64,000 nt of DNA from Pseudobacteriovorax antillogorgiicola (lineage in GTDB: Bacteria; Bdellovibrionota_B; Oligoflexia; Oligoflexales; RGVZ01). Both the position numbers and the translations under genes were made by a program. Of the stretch, positions 43,742 through 51,903 are shown piece by piece (the stretch's first letter is position 1; each line of letters opens with the position of its first letter). The stretch lies in NCBI GenBank assembly GCA_945865565.1, contig CAMBEK010000002.1:177644-241643 (forward strand). Direction: 5' to 3'. The notes under the pieces are model-generated. The model had not been told where the DNA came from. It did no database searches and saw only the letters and a program-made list of their open reading frames with translations.

Positions 43742-46486
43742 ATGTCATCGAGATTTAAAGTGGCTGTGTGGTCGGATGACCCGTCAATGCGCGGTCTAGC
43801 CGGGGATCTTTCGAGTGCTGGAAAATGCGCTACCGTCGCGGTTGAAAGCCTTCCCGAAACGGCGCTTTTGATTCGTGACAATCCAGGTGATGTCGTTGGC
43901 TGCATCTTCGACTTGCGAGTCAACAAGCAGTTCCAGAAAAATCCAGTCGGCCTTGCCAGGGAATTGATGCAACTGAAGGGTGAAGAAAAGGCGACACCTT
44001 TTGTTGTGGTTGTCGCGAATCATGATTTATTGAAGCATTTTTCCGCCGACGCTGCGCCTCCGATTGCCCTCACCGTTCTCGTTGTAACGCCATCAATGGA
44101 AGCGTCGGCGGTCATTTCGGACGCACTCTGTGTTATTTCTGAACGCATCGCACAGATTGAAGAGAGGGTGTCATTGGAGCAAGCCTTTATAGAGGAAGCC
44201 AATGCATTGGTTGAAGAAATCGAACCGTTGATCTTGTCTTTGGAGCAGAATCCAGGCGATGCAGAAGCGTTGAATACGGTGTTTCGTAATATTCACACGA
44301 TTAAAGGTTCTAGCGGATTTTTTGATTCAAATCCCATTCCTGAGTTTCTGCACGGATTTGAAGATGTCCTATCCAAAATGAAATCTGGCAGAACTCCTGT
44401 TTCTCCTGCGAGTGTGACGATCATGCTGAAAGGCTTGGATGTGACACGTCAGATGCTTGATTCTTTAAGTCGTCATGTTCAATGGGATGGAACACTTTCG
44501 GAGGTCGTTAAAATGTTCGAAGTGGAGGCGCCATCCGATAAAGTTTTCGAATCAGCCCACCCAGTGGATGCCGTCGCAGACGCGCCACGTGAATTCGATG
44601 AGCCAAAGGCAAATTCCAAGACTCGTGAAGCGATCCAGGTGCCGGTTCAGATGCTGGATGAGTTTATGGAGCTCAGTGGCGAAATCACAGTCATTCGAAA
44701 TATGGTCAACAAGTTGGTCCGGGTTATTGAAAAGGAAACACCTGGCAACCGAAATGTCTCTCTTTTGGGCGAATTGCTTGACGAAATGCACAAGATCAAT
44801 AGCAGTGTGCAAGGACGACTCACAGAGCTGCGAAAGGTTCCTGCCGGTCGCATTTTAAAGCCGTTGCCGCGTGCCGTTCGGGAGTTGGGGAAGGCTCTTG
44901 GTAAACAGATTGAACTCAAGCTAGACGGTGAGGGGCTCCGCCTCGATACGGCGGTGGCACAGGTTCTTGGCGAAAGTTTGGTCCACCTGGTCCGGAATGC
45001 AATGGATCATGGGATCGAGACTCCGGCAGAACGGGTCGCTTCCGGGAAAGATTCAAAAGGGATCTTGGAGGTTTCCTTGCGTGAGGATGGCGAGGAAGTA
45101 TTTGCCGTGGTGCGTGACGACGGTTTTGGTATTGATTCTGCGAAGATCAGAAAGCAGTTGCTTGCTGGCGGCAAAATTCCGGAGGCGGAAATTCTTGGCT
45201 TCAGCGATGTTCGGTTGTTTTCCACAATTTTCGAACCAGGTTTTAGTACTGCAGTGCAAGTCACGGGAATTTCAGGTCGTGGTGTTGGGCTTGATATGGT
45301 GAAGAGTTCAGTCGAGAAATTAGGCGGACGAATCGAGATCGATAGCAAGTGGAAAGTTGGCACGTCTTTCACTCTGCGCCTGCCCATTCCAAAGTCGGTG
45401 CTGATTGTCAGTTCCCTTCTGGTTCAGGCGGAACGGCAGGCATTTGCTGTGCCCCAAGACAAGATTGTCCGATTGATTCGCGTTACGGACGCCCTTGCCC
45501 AGGGCATGGTTCGAACGGTGGAGGGTGGAGTGGTGCTCGATTTCCATGGGGTTTTGGTTCCCGTTGTCGATCTCGGTTCGGTGCTTGAGTTGCGCGAGAA
45601 AATGCCATCTCTCGAGTCAAATGCGCTTGATCTTGCTAGCCTCGTGGTAATCCAGGCCGAAGGCGGTTTGTACGCATGCCTTGTCGACGCAATTTTAGAT
45701 TCTGAAGAAATTGTCATGAAAAAGGTTGGGGCTCAACTCGAGGGTCGCAAGGCTTTCGCGGGCGCGACATTCATGGGTGATGGAACAGTTGGACTTATTT
45801 TAAATGTGGATGGAATCGCTGAATTGTCGGAGGTTCATTTGAAGTTTGCTGACGTCAGCAAATCCTCCAGGGTTGTTGCGGTGAATCGCAAAAATGATGT
45901 GCTTTTGGTGGATATCGATGTCCCGGGGGATTTCGGGGTTCCAATGGATTCAGTGTACCGTCTTGAGGATTTTGACCCGGATCAGGTACGAAATTCTATT
46001 GATCGCAGCATTGTCGTATACCGCGATCAGGCCATGCCCCTTGTTGATCTCTCCGTGATTTTAAAAACGGGAATCAACGGGCGCTTCAAACCCGAGCCAG
46101 TTAAGATGGACAATCGCGAGCGAGCCTTTGTTCTGGTTTTCCGAACGAGGGCGGGTCAGTTTTTCGGTTGCGTCGTGGATCGCATCAAGGACTTTTTGAC
46201 CATTGAAGAGGATTTGCTCCAGACGAACCGAAGTTATGCTTGCGTCAAGGGCAGCATTATCCTGGAAAATCGGGTGATTTCTGTTCTGGATCCAGAGGTC
46301 GTGGTGGATGTGGCTACCCGTGTTTTTGATCAGCCAGCCTCCGTTGCGATGAACGATGTGCAGTCGGATGACGCGCCGGTGCACTTTTGCAAACAGCTTG
46401 CGATTGGCCTGCATCCAGTAACGCAGCGGGATGGGGAAACTGAGTACCATTTGGCGGTAAGGCACCAGGGGCAAAAAGTCTGCTGA
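43742..46486 (+). CDS. cheA: Histidine kinase CheA with N-terminal receiver-like domain and two CheW-like domains
   Basis: From ATG 43742 (GGAGAG upstream) the kinase has 914 residues. Residues 1-110 look like a receiver (F-K-V-A-V-W-S-D-D, with an Asp in C-I-F-D-L-R). The HPt domain has phospho-His 185 in N-I-H-T-I-K-G-S-S. Dimerisation and ATPase domains follow, with H-L-V-R-N-A-M-D-H-G-I-E, D-D-G-F-G-I-D and G-R-G-V-G-L-D-M-V. The C-terminus has two CheW-like domains (about 551-700 and 708-870) instead of one. It lacks the usual C-terminal receiver of Frz-like kinases. No cheY is adjacent. Confidence 0.92.
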   Translation: MSSRFKVAVWSDDPSMRGLAGDLSSAGKCATVAVESLPETALLIRDNPGDVVGCIFDLRVNKQFQKNPVGLARELMQLKGEEKATPFVVVVANHDLLKHFSADAAPPIALTVLVVTPSMEASAVISDALCVISERIAQIEERVSLEQAFIEEANALVEEIEPLILSLEQNPGDAEALNTVFRNIHTIKGSSGFFDSNPIPEFLHGFEDVLSKMKSGRTPVSPASVTIMLKGLDVTRQMLDSLSRHVQWDGTLSEVVKMFEVEAPSDKVFESAHPVDAVADAPREFDEPKANSKTREAIQVPVQMLDEFMELSGEITVIRNMVNKLVRVIEKETPGNRNVSLLGELLDEMHKINSSVQGRLTELRKVPAGRILKPLPRAVRELGKALGKQIELKLDGEGLRLDTAVAQVLGESLVHLVRNAMDHGIETPAERVASGKDSKGILEVSLREDGEEVFAVVRDDGFGIDSAKIRKQLLAGGKIPEAEILGFSDVRLFSTIFEPGFSTAVQVTGISGRGVGLDMVKSSVEKLGGRIEIDSKWKVGTSFTLRLPIPKSVLIVSSLLVQAERQAFAVPQDKIVRLIRVTDALAQGMVRTVEGGVVLDFHGVLVPVVDLGSVLELREKMPSLESNALDLASLVVIQAEGGLYACLVDAILDSEEIVMKKVGAQLEGRKAFAGATFMGDGTVGLILNVDGIAELSEVHLKFADVSKSSRVVAVNRKNDVLLVDIDVPGDFGVPMDSVYRLEDFDPDQVRNSIDRSIVVYRDQAMPLVDLSVILKTGINGRFKPEPVKMDNRERAFVLVFRTRAGQFFGCVVDRIKDFLTIEEDLLQTNRSYACVKGSIILENRVISVLDPEVVVDVATRVFDQPASVAMNDVQSDDAPVHFCKQLAIGLHPVTQRDGETEYHLAVRHQGQKVC

Positions 46487-46525
46487 TCCCTGTACATCCC
46501 CAATTTTCAACAACACTCCCACACC

Positions 46526-47070
46526 GGCGCTATTTTTCAGAGCGCATACCACCACCACTTAAACAGTGATTTATTCCCAGCCTGGTGAAGTCATCTGTTC
46601 CGTGCTGGCATCGACTGCAGGACCATCGTCAAACTCCATCACCACGGGCATGTAGTGAGGCGGGGCGTGTGCCGGGCGATCCGCAGAAAGGCCGACGTGG
46701 CAGAAATACCGCCACGCCTCGTCAGGAAAGCAGCACGCTGCAACGGCACGAAGGTTACCCCCACATGGACAGCACCTTCACCGTCACAGGCTGCGCGCAA
46801 GCTGATGCAGTGCTCAGCTTGTGCCGCCCCGCCTTCTTCACCCCGGGTCTCAAGACGATCCCCCGCCGGCAAAAAGTCTTCCGCCACATGGTCTGCCGCC
46901 GCTGCCTGGCGCTTTGCACAGCAAGATGGGCACCAGCCGCGTTTTTTACAGCTATCAGAAAGAAACGTGGAAAGGGTATCCGAGACGACACGGTAGCAGG
47001 TGGTCAGCTCTAGCCGGCGGGGTCGGTAACTTGGCGGAGCAGTCTGCAGGCAAGGGTCCGCCCGGCAAAG
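46526..47070 (-). mobile_element. IS91-family element remnant, internally deleted copy
   Basis: Read on the minus strand, this region contains the N-terminal zinc ribbon of an IS91-type transposase (S-C-K-K-R-G-W-C-P-S-C-C-A-K-R at about 46890-46975). It is joined directly to the C-terminal end of the same protein (R-P-G-V-K-K-A-G-R-H-K, then C-P-C-G-G-N-L-R-A-V-A and the terminal S-P-G-W-E-stop at 46571). The HUH/Tyr core in between is missing. A shift near 46760 breaks the frame again. The C-terminal part and the 45 bases beyond the stop match the second copy at 50261 closely. It is a dead remnant; the outer boundary near 47070 is approximate. Confidence 0.75.
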
Positions 47071-47164
47071 TGGAGCATGCAGGGGGCATGTCGTGAAGTG
47101 AAATAAGAGGCCGGCTACGGAGAAATCCAGGCCCGCCAACTCTCCCGGATCACAACACGCAACA

Positions 47165-47212
47165 CAAAAAAAACAGCCCCGCCCCGTAAACACGGGGAAG
47201 GGGTGCTTTTTT
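47165..47212. terminator. Bidirectional hairpin terminator
   Basis: ccccgt / acgggg around a four-base loop, extended by cccc/gggg, is flanked by an A-run on the left and a T-run on the right, so it can stop transcription in both directions. It ends the minus-strand exported-protein genes at 47249-49896. Confidence 0.7.
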
Positions 47213-47248
47213 GCCATTTGACCATGGTCCCCCGGGGCAGCGGATTGC

Positions 47249-48415
47249 CTACAAAGCCGGGATCGCTTTCAACTTGGAGCCCGCGGTCCGCAGGGCCCAG
47301 TCGGCGGAGAACACACCCGCGGAGTCAATCACCGGAACCGGGGCCGTTGATTCAAAGTCGAGTCCTGTACAGGCAGCGTTGGATGTCGGAGCCGTTGACG
47401 GCGCGTCAAAGTCCATGCAGCCCTGGATCTGGGTCACCTGACCGGCGGTGGGCGAGGTGACTGGTGTCAGCATCCCGTTGAAATCGGTAATCGTGCCCAG
47501 CACGGCATCAGACGATCCACTGTGGTCGAAATCATCCGGTGCCATGTAGGCAGAATCACCGGACCCGGTCTGGTTGCCGGTGAAACGCTTCATCCGGACC
47601 GACACCTGGTGGGTCTGGAAGTTGCCCACGGCGTTGATCGTGTCCATCGACTTGACTTGGCTGGAAGCAAAGTGGGTCGATGCTGCTCCCCAGATCCAGT
47701 ACTTCTTGGCTGTCTCATGCACGTCGACGTGGTAAGCAAAGGTGGTCCGGGCATTGTTGGCGCTATTCTGTTCGATGACATAGACGTCACCGGTCTTCTT
47801 GTCGCCCTTGCCTCCAACCCACACATTGATCTGGCGCTCCGTACCCTCACTCTCGCCCTGTGGCATGTTGGCGGCAAAGAGGGCAGAACCAGCATGGGTG
47901 CAGGAAGCCTCAATCACAAACTTCATCGGCATGGACATGGGCCCCATGGTCAACGTGAAGTTGATATCGATCCGCTTGTCAAAAGCCGTGCCACCACCAG
48001 TCCAGCCTGACGGGATCGTCTGGGTCGGGGTCTTGAAAGTTGCGGTTCCTGAAAACGTCCCGATACGGACAGGCGCCGTGCCGCTCGCCGGAATTTCCTC
48101 GCAACTGGCGTAACCAAGAGACGCCACAAAACCTTTACCCATGTCAGTAAACTTGCGAACGAGGCCTTCTCTCGGCGGCCCGTCGCAGTCCTGACCCGCG
48201 TCGGGATCGGTGCCGGAACACGCGTACTTTACATAGGCTGCCTCTGCCCCGTAACCGAGGACAAATCCTGTTGCCGACCAGGCGGAGTCAAAAAACGAGC
48301 TTGAGTCACTGGCCATCATGGCCTGTGGAGCGCGCGCGAACGACGTCGTCGCGGTCAGCGCGACGAGAGTGGCAAATCTTGCGACTTTGTGTGTCGTCAT
48401 GATGTTTGATTTCAT
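47249..48415 (-). CDS. Secreted protein of unknown function
   Basis: From ATG 48415 (GGAGGG about 12 bases upstream) the protein has 388 residues with a signal peptide ending near S-F-A-R-A. The mature part is beta-rich and Gly/Ser/Thr-rich, with paired cysteines (C-S-G-T-D, C-D-G-P-P, C-M-D-F-D, A-A-C-T-G-L-D-F). A segment around V-Y-V-I-E-Q-N-S resembles K-G-Y-V-I-Q-G-S-N of the protein at 54139, so the two may be distant relatives. It lies just after a 58-residue lipoprotein gene, an arrangement repeated at 54139-55389. It lies between two IS91 remnants. No function is known. Confidence 0.7.
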   Translation of the reverse strand: MKSNIMTTHKVARFATLVALTATTSFARAPQAMMASDSSSFFDSAWSATGFVLGYGAEAAYVKYACSGTDPDAGQDCDGPPREGLVRKFTDMGKGFVASLGYASCEEIPASGTAPVRIGTFSGTATFKTPTQTIPSGWTGGGTAFDKRIDINFTLTMGPMSMPMKFVIEASCTHAGSALFAANMPQGESEGTERQINVWVGGKGDKKTGDVYVIEQNSANNARTTFAYHVDVHETAKKYWIWGAASTHFASSQVKSMDTINAVGNFQTHQVSVRMKRFTGNQTGSGDSAYMAPDDFDHSGSSDAVLGTITDFNGMLTPVTSPTAGQVTQIQGCMDFDAPSTAPTSNAACTGLDFESTAPVPVIDSAGVFSADWALRTAGSKLKAIPAL

Positions 48416-48417
48416 GC

Positions 48418-48594
48418 TCAGGTTCCCTCCGTTCCAACACAGGACGCGCCGCCACAAGTGATGGCGAGGGTGCCGATCGGCGAGATTTCCGTCGTCGTGT
48501 CCCCGGCCGGGTCCTTGTCATCCTCTTTTCCACACGCGCTCCATGCGAGCAGCGTCGCCACAACGGTCGAACCGAGCAATACCCTTCTTCTCAT
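48418..48594 (-). CDS. Small lipoprotein
   Basis: From ATG 48594 (GGGAGG upstream) this encodes 58 residues: a basic start M-R-R-R, a hydrophobic segment and a probable lipidation Cys in W-S-A-C-G-K-E-D-D. The lipobox is imperfect because Trp stands three before the Cys. After an acidic linker, two more cysteines appear (I-T-C-G-G-A-S-C-V-G), possibly a small disulfide loop. Its stop is two bases from the start of the secreted-protein gene, so the two are coupled. The same pairing occurs at 55252-55389 with 54139-55221. Confidence 0.65.
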   Translation of the reverse strand: MRRRVLLGSTVVATLLAWSACGKEDDKDPAGDTTTEISPIGTLAITCGGASCVGTEGT

Positions 48595-48645
48595 CTCTGC
48601 CTCCCTGTATAAGTTAACTGTTTCATCGCTGTGGCCATTCAAAAA

Positions 48646-49896
48646 TCACTCATTCGGCCGCAGGGTTTCACTCAAGTCCTCGACATCGCCGTCGTCCGCC
48701 TCTTCCTTTGTGGAAACCACGGTCGTCAGGGTCGCGGAACCCATGTTGTCACTGTCAATATTCACACTGGTCGAGGTGCGCGTGTTGTATTGATAGACCT
48801 GACGCAACATGATCTTGTCGAGATTTTGCCGGATCGTCGCTCCGTTCGCCGAGTAGTCAGAACTTGCGTAAGCAGTTGCCACGGCGTTGGGCACGAACAC
48901 CTGGTTGCTCATGCCGAAGGACACGGTGACGTCTAGCGTGTTACCGGTTACAGAACCCTTGGTATAAATCTTTTTTCCTGCATCGATCGTGGCCGTGATC
49001 CCGAGTGACGAAGACCCTGCGGCGTAGAAGTCCATGCTGCCCCATGTGACATTTGGATGGTCAGCCCCGCTCGTGCACGAGGACTTATTGAATGCATGGG
49101 AGCCCGTCAGGCGCTGGGGAGAGGCTGGACGTGAGCCCGACATCGACGTGAGGGTGCCGCTGCTGTCGACCCAGTTGTAGTCAGCGTCCTTGCAAACAGC
49201 TGTTTGTGTGTCCTTGATGCAAGCCAGGATGTCACCCGCAGTGACATTGATGCCATCGGCGTAAAGTTTGGTATACTTGGCTGATTCACCGAGGCCGCCC
49301 TCGTCGATGCAACCAAGAAACTGCGGATCCTTCGCCGCAGGAATCGTCACCATCGGAATCCGGACGTTAAAGTATTTTCCGGCCGCGAGGAATTGATACT
49401 CCAGCGACTGGATACTCATCGACACGATGTTGACCGCCGAAACGGTCCCGTCCTGGATGTTGTCATCCCCGTCCAGGAATACAGGCTGCGAGAAATCAAA
49501 GAAGCCCGTCCGGAAGACGCTTTCGAGGCCATGGTATTTATCACCGCCGCCGAGCAATCGCGCACCAGCGCTCAATCCGTTGAAATGTCCGCGAATTGCG
49601 GATGGCGTGTAGCACTTCCCCTGGGGGTTGCCGCCACAGACCGGACCGCCCATGGACGTTCCTGGAGTCGAGCAGTCACAACCCTCGGCCAAGGAAGGCG
49701 CCAGTGCCGGGGACAGCATCATGGCATTCGCGCTGGTGACTTTTACGTTGATGTTTCCACCATTGCTGGAACCTGAACCGGGCCCGCCTTTTTTGCCATC
49801 GTCACCACAAGCGACGACTTTCATCAACATGCCAGCCAGGAGTACACACGTCGCGCTGAGCCGACGCCGTTGAACCAGCTTGTTTGCCCGGATCAT
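48646..49896 (-). CDS. Lipoprotein of unknown function
   Basis: From ATG 49896 (GGGGAG eight bases upstream; a GTG nine bases earlier is possible) the protein has 416 residues. A signal segment ends at M-K-V-V-A-C-G-D-D, a plausible lipobox. A Gly/Ser linker follows, and a mature part with several Cys pairs (G-C-D-C-S-T-P-G, V-C-G-G-N-P-Q-G-K-C). It looks beta-rich and could be a cell-surface or attachment protein. It is upstream of the small lipoprotein on the same strand, 51 bases away, so the three genes 49896-47249 probably form one transcript. Family not recognised. Confidence 0.7.
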   Translation of the reverse strand: MIRANKLVQRRRLSATCVLLAGMLMKVVACGDDGKKGGPGSGSSNGGNINVKVTSANAMMLSPALAPSLAEGCDCSTPGTSMGGPVCGGNPQGKCYTPSAIRGHFNGLSAGARLLGGGDKYHGLESVFRTGFFDFSQPVFLDGDDNIQDGTVSAVNIVSMSIQSLEYQFLAAGKYFNVRIPMVTIPAAKDPQFLGCIDEGGLGESAKYTKLYADGINVTAGDILACIKDTQTAVCKDADYNWVDSSGTLTSMSGSRPASPQRLTGSHAFNKSSCTSGADHPNVTWGSMDFYAAGSSSLGITATIDAGKKIYTKGSVTGNTLDVTVSFGMSNQVFVPNAVATAYASSDYSANGATIRQNLDKIMLRQVYQYNTRTSTSVNIDSDNMGSATLTTVVSTKEEADDGDVEDLSETLRPNE

Positions 49897-50260
49897 CACC
49901 CTCACTCCCCTGGATCTTGAATGAATCGGTGGGATGATTAGACCACCAATCTACTAAGCGAGTCAATTTTGCGAGCCGGACATGTCACTCACACGCGCCA
50001 ATCGATTGGGACAACCCCGTGAGAATCAGGTCATTCGTTGATTTTCTTGAAATACCCGCAGCCAAAAAAGCCACGGTAGGCAGAGAGTGGCGAAGGGTGC
50101 GGCGCCTTGAGGATGAGATGCCGTTTGGCATCAGTCAAGTCGGACTTCGCGTGGGCATGGGATCCCCCCAGAACAACCGCTGCGTTTTTCACAGTCCCAC
50201 AGATTGTAGGAAATTGAAGCGCAGTTTGGAATCTACCTAACCCACCCCAACACCCCCATT
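49897..50260. other. Gap without a supported gene
   Basis: These 364 bases carry no convincing coding frame or RNA. They hold the leader of the minus-strand lipoprotein operon (a purine-rich ribosome site near 49904) and then sequence with no clear hairpin. The right edge adjoins the IS91 remnant end. Confidence 0.6.
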
Positions 50261-51310
50261 GGCGCCATTTTTCAGAGCGCTTACCATCACCATTTAAACA
50301 GTGATTTATTCCCAGCCTGGTGACGGCATCTGATCCGTACTGGCATCCGCCTCCGGACCAGCATCAAACTCCATCACCACGGGCTCATATTGCGGCGGGG
50401 CGCGTGCAGGGGGATCACTGGGAAGCCCGACGTGACGAAGGTAGCGCCGCGCCTCGTCCGGGTCGCAGATTGCCGCTACGGCGCGGAGCTCTCCTCCGTA
50501 AGGACAGCGAGTGATGTCGATATGAAAGACACGGGATAAAAGCTTCGCCCAGCTCGACCCTTGAAGACCGCCTGTTTTTTCTCCCGCCCCGGCACCTGCG
50601 TGACCACGTGCATCACCTGCAGCACCATGCTTATGACGCCCCGCCTTCTTGACGCCAGGCTTGGGGATGATCTTCGGACGCAGCGGAGAATTCGGTGCAA
50701 ATACCCCACCCCACTTCACCAGATGAGCGCGCGGAGGAGGCACGATCGCAGATAGCTTTTCAAGAAACTCCCACGGGGTGAGAAGCAGGTGGGACGTCCC
50801 ATCGTGCCACGGGGTCTTAAGTTTTAGTTTCACGGTGGCGTCTTCAAGTATCTCTAGACGCTCGTTTGAAAGGGGTCCACGGGCCATGTATTCGACGAGC
50901 ATTCGCGGGCGGTCTCGTGAATGGGTATTTACCGATGTATTGCAGTGAAGGGAAAAGCCATTCACGGAAAAGCACAGGCGGCCTTTGGCGAGCGAGATTT
51001 CCTCGTGATAGCCAAAGCCTGGTCCGATGCGCGTCACCCGTCGTCCAGCGTTTGGGCCGAAGGCGATTTTTCCGGCGATAGAGGCCGATGACGCCGCAGC
51101 AAGCCCCTCGTGATCGCGAAAGATCTCGTCACAGTCCGGATTGGTGATCACTTCGCCGTCTTTACCGAGAAGACCTTCGCGGACAAGAAGGGCCATCACT
51201 TTTTTTGCGATGGCTTCCGCCAAAGTGGATACGTCGGCATCCGTCAAAGGCGGTAGATTACGGAAGAGAGCAGGCCCGCGGGGATTTGATACCCAGACTT
51301 TTTGCTTTGC
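50261..51310 (-). mobile_element. IS91-family element remnant, 5'-truncated copy
   Basis: The left 45 bases (50261-50305), beginning ggcgccatttttcagagcgc, are shared with the first remnant at 46526-46570 and may be the element terminus. The rest is the transposase pseudogene listed separately. No intact partner end is visible on the right, so the limit near 51310 is where recognisable transposase similarity stops. Confidence 0.75.
50306..51310 (-). pseudogene. IS91-family (Y2_Tnp) transposase, N-terminus lost
   Basis: The minus-strand frame ending at 50306 encodes the C-terminal two thirds of an IS91-type transposase. Visible family blocks are N-L-P-P-L-T-D-A-D-V, A-S-I-A-G-K-I-A-F-G-P-N-A-G, G-F-S-L-H-C-N-T-S-V-N, Y-M-A-R-G-P-L-S-N-E-R-L, P-W-H-D-G-T-S-H-L-L-L-T-P-W-E-F and G-V-F-A-P-N-S-P-L-R. 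The N-terminal zinc ribbon and HUH metal motif should precede position 51310, but the sequence there is unrelated and no start codon is in frame apart from a TTG at 51247. It must be inactive alone. The copy at 46526 holds the opposite, N-terminal part. Confidence 0.85.
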
Positions 51311-51426
51311 TTTCGTAGTGGCGATGCATCTCGATTGCGGGCGGTCTGATTTTAATTGCGATTTTGATAATAATGATTTTAACGGAAAGACTAGACAATT
51401 CAGATGGTTGATAGTATTGTTATTGA

Positions 51427-51813
51427 ATGATTGATGTCACTGAAATCCTTAAGAAAATTCCCTTGAGCAAGCTCAGGAATTCCCTCGTTGCGCTGATTTG
51501 CGTCTTGGGGATTGCGGGCGTTTCAGCGACGTCTGCCTTGTCCGTGGCCGATGGAGGATGGGACTGGTCAGCAAAGGCTGTGGAAGAGTTTTCAGAAGAG
51601 TTGGGCGCTGAGGGAAGCAAGGTCGACAATCGTTCGCCCTCCTCTGCTGCTGGATCCCAGTCATTTGATTTTGGTTATGTTTCAGAAGTCCTGTCCGATT
51701 GCGTGCCGTTTCTAGTCCCGGTTTTTGAGCTCGCATTGTCCTTTCTCCCGCAATTTGCAACGGACGTCATTTTCGGCGCCCACTCCGCGACCAGTCCTCC
51801 CGCTCGCATCTAA
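51427..51813 (+). CDS. Hypothetical exported protein
   Basis: A 128-residue frame from ATG 51427 with an N-terminal basic stretch and a hydrophobic segment (L-V-A-L-I-C-V-L-G-I-A-G-V), likely a signal peptide or anchor. The rest is acidic and Ser-rich with a second weak hydrophobic stretch near the end. There is no good ribosome site and no recognised family, so it may be a decayed gene or a chance frame next to the IS remnant. It precedes the SulP gene by 90 bases. Confidence 0.4.
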   Translation: MIDVTEILKKIPLSKLRNSLVALICVLGIAGVSATSALSVADGGWDWSAKAVEEFSEELGAEGSKVDNRSPSSAAGSQSFDFGYVSEVLSDCVPFLVPVFELALSFLPQFATDVIFGAHSATSPPARI

Positions 51814-51903
51814 TCTCGTTACGCTTCGTTTTTGAAGTCCCTTACTTGTCTGAACGAGTTTGGGAAACGGATCAGGATGCCTTTGGGAAAGGACTTCTAC
51901 GTG

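Noticed and set aside
46487-46525. Terminator after cheA
   Set aside because: No stem followed by T residues is present; the sequence is C- and A-rich.
47203-47460. Small plus-strand frames after the bidirectional terminator
   Set aside because: They are antisense to the secreted-protein gene and have arginine/proline-rich composition.
51310-51420. HUH motif of the transposase further upstream
   Set aside because: The frame is open, but the residues (e.g. K-S-L-L-S-K-S-Q) do not match an HUH core; similarity ends near 51310.
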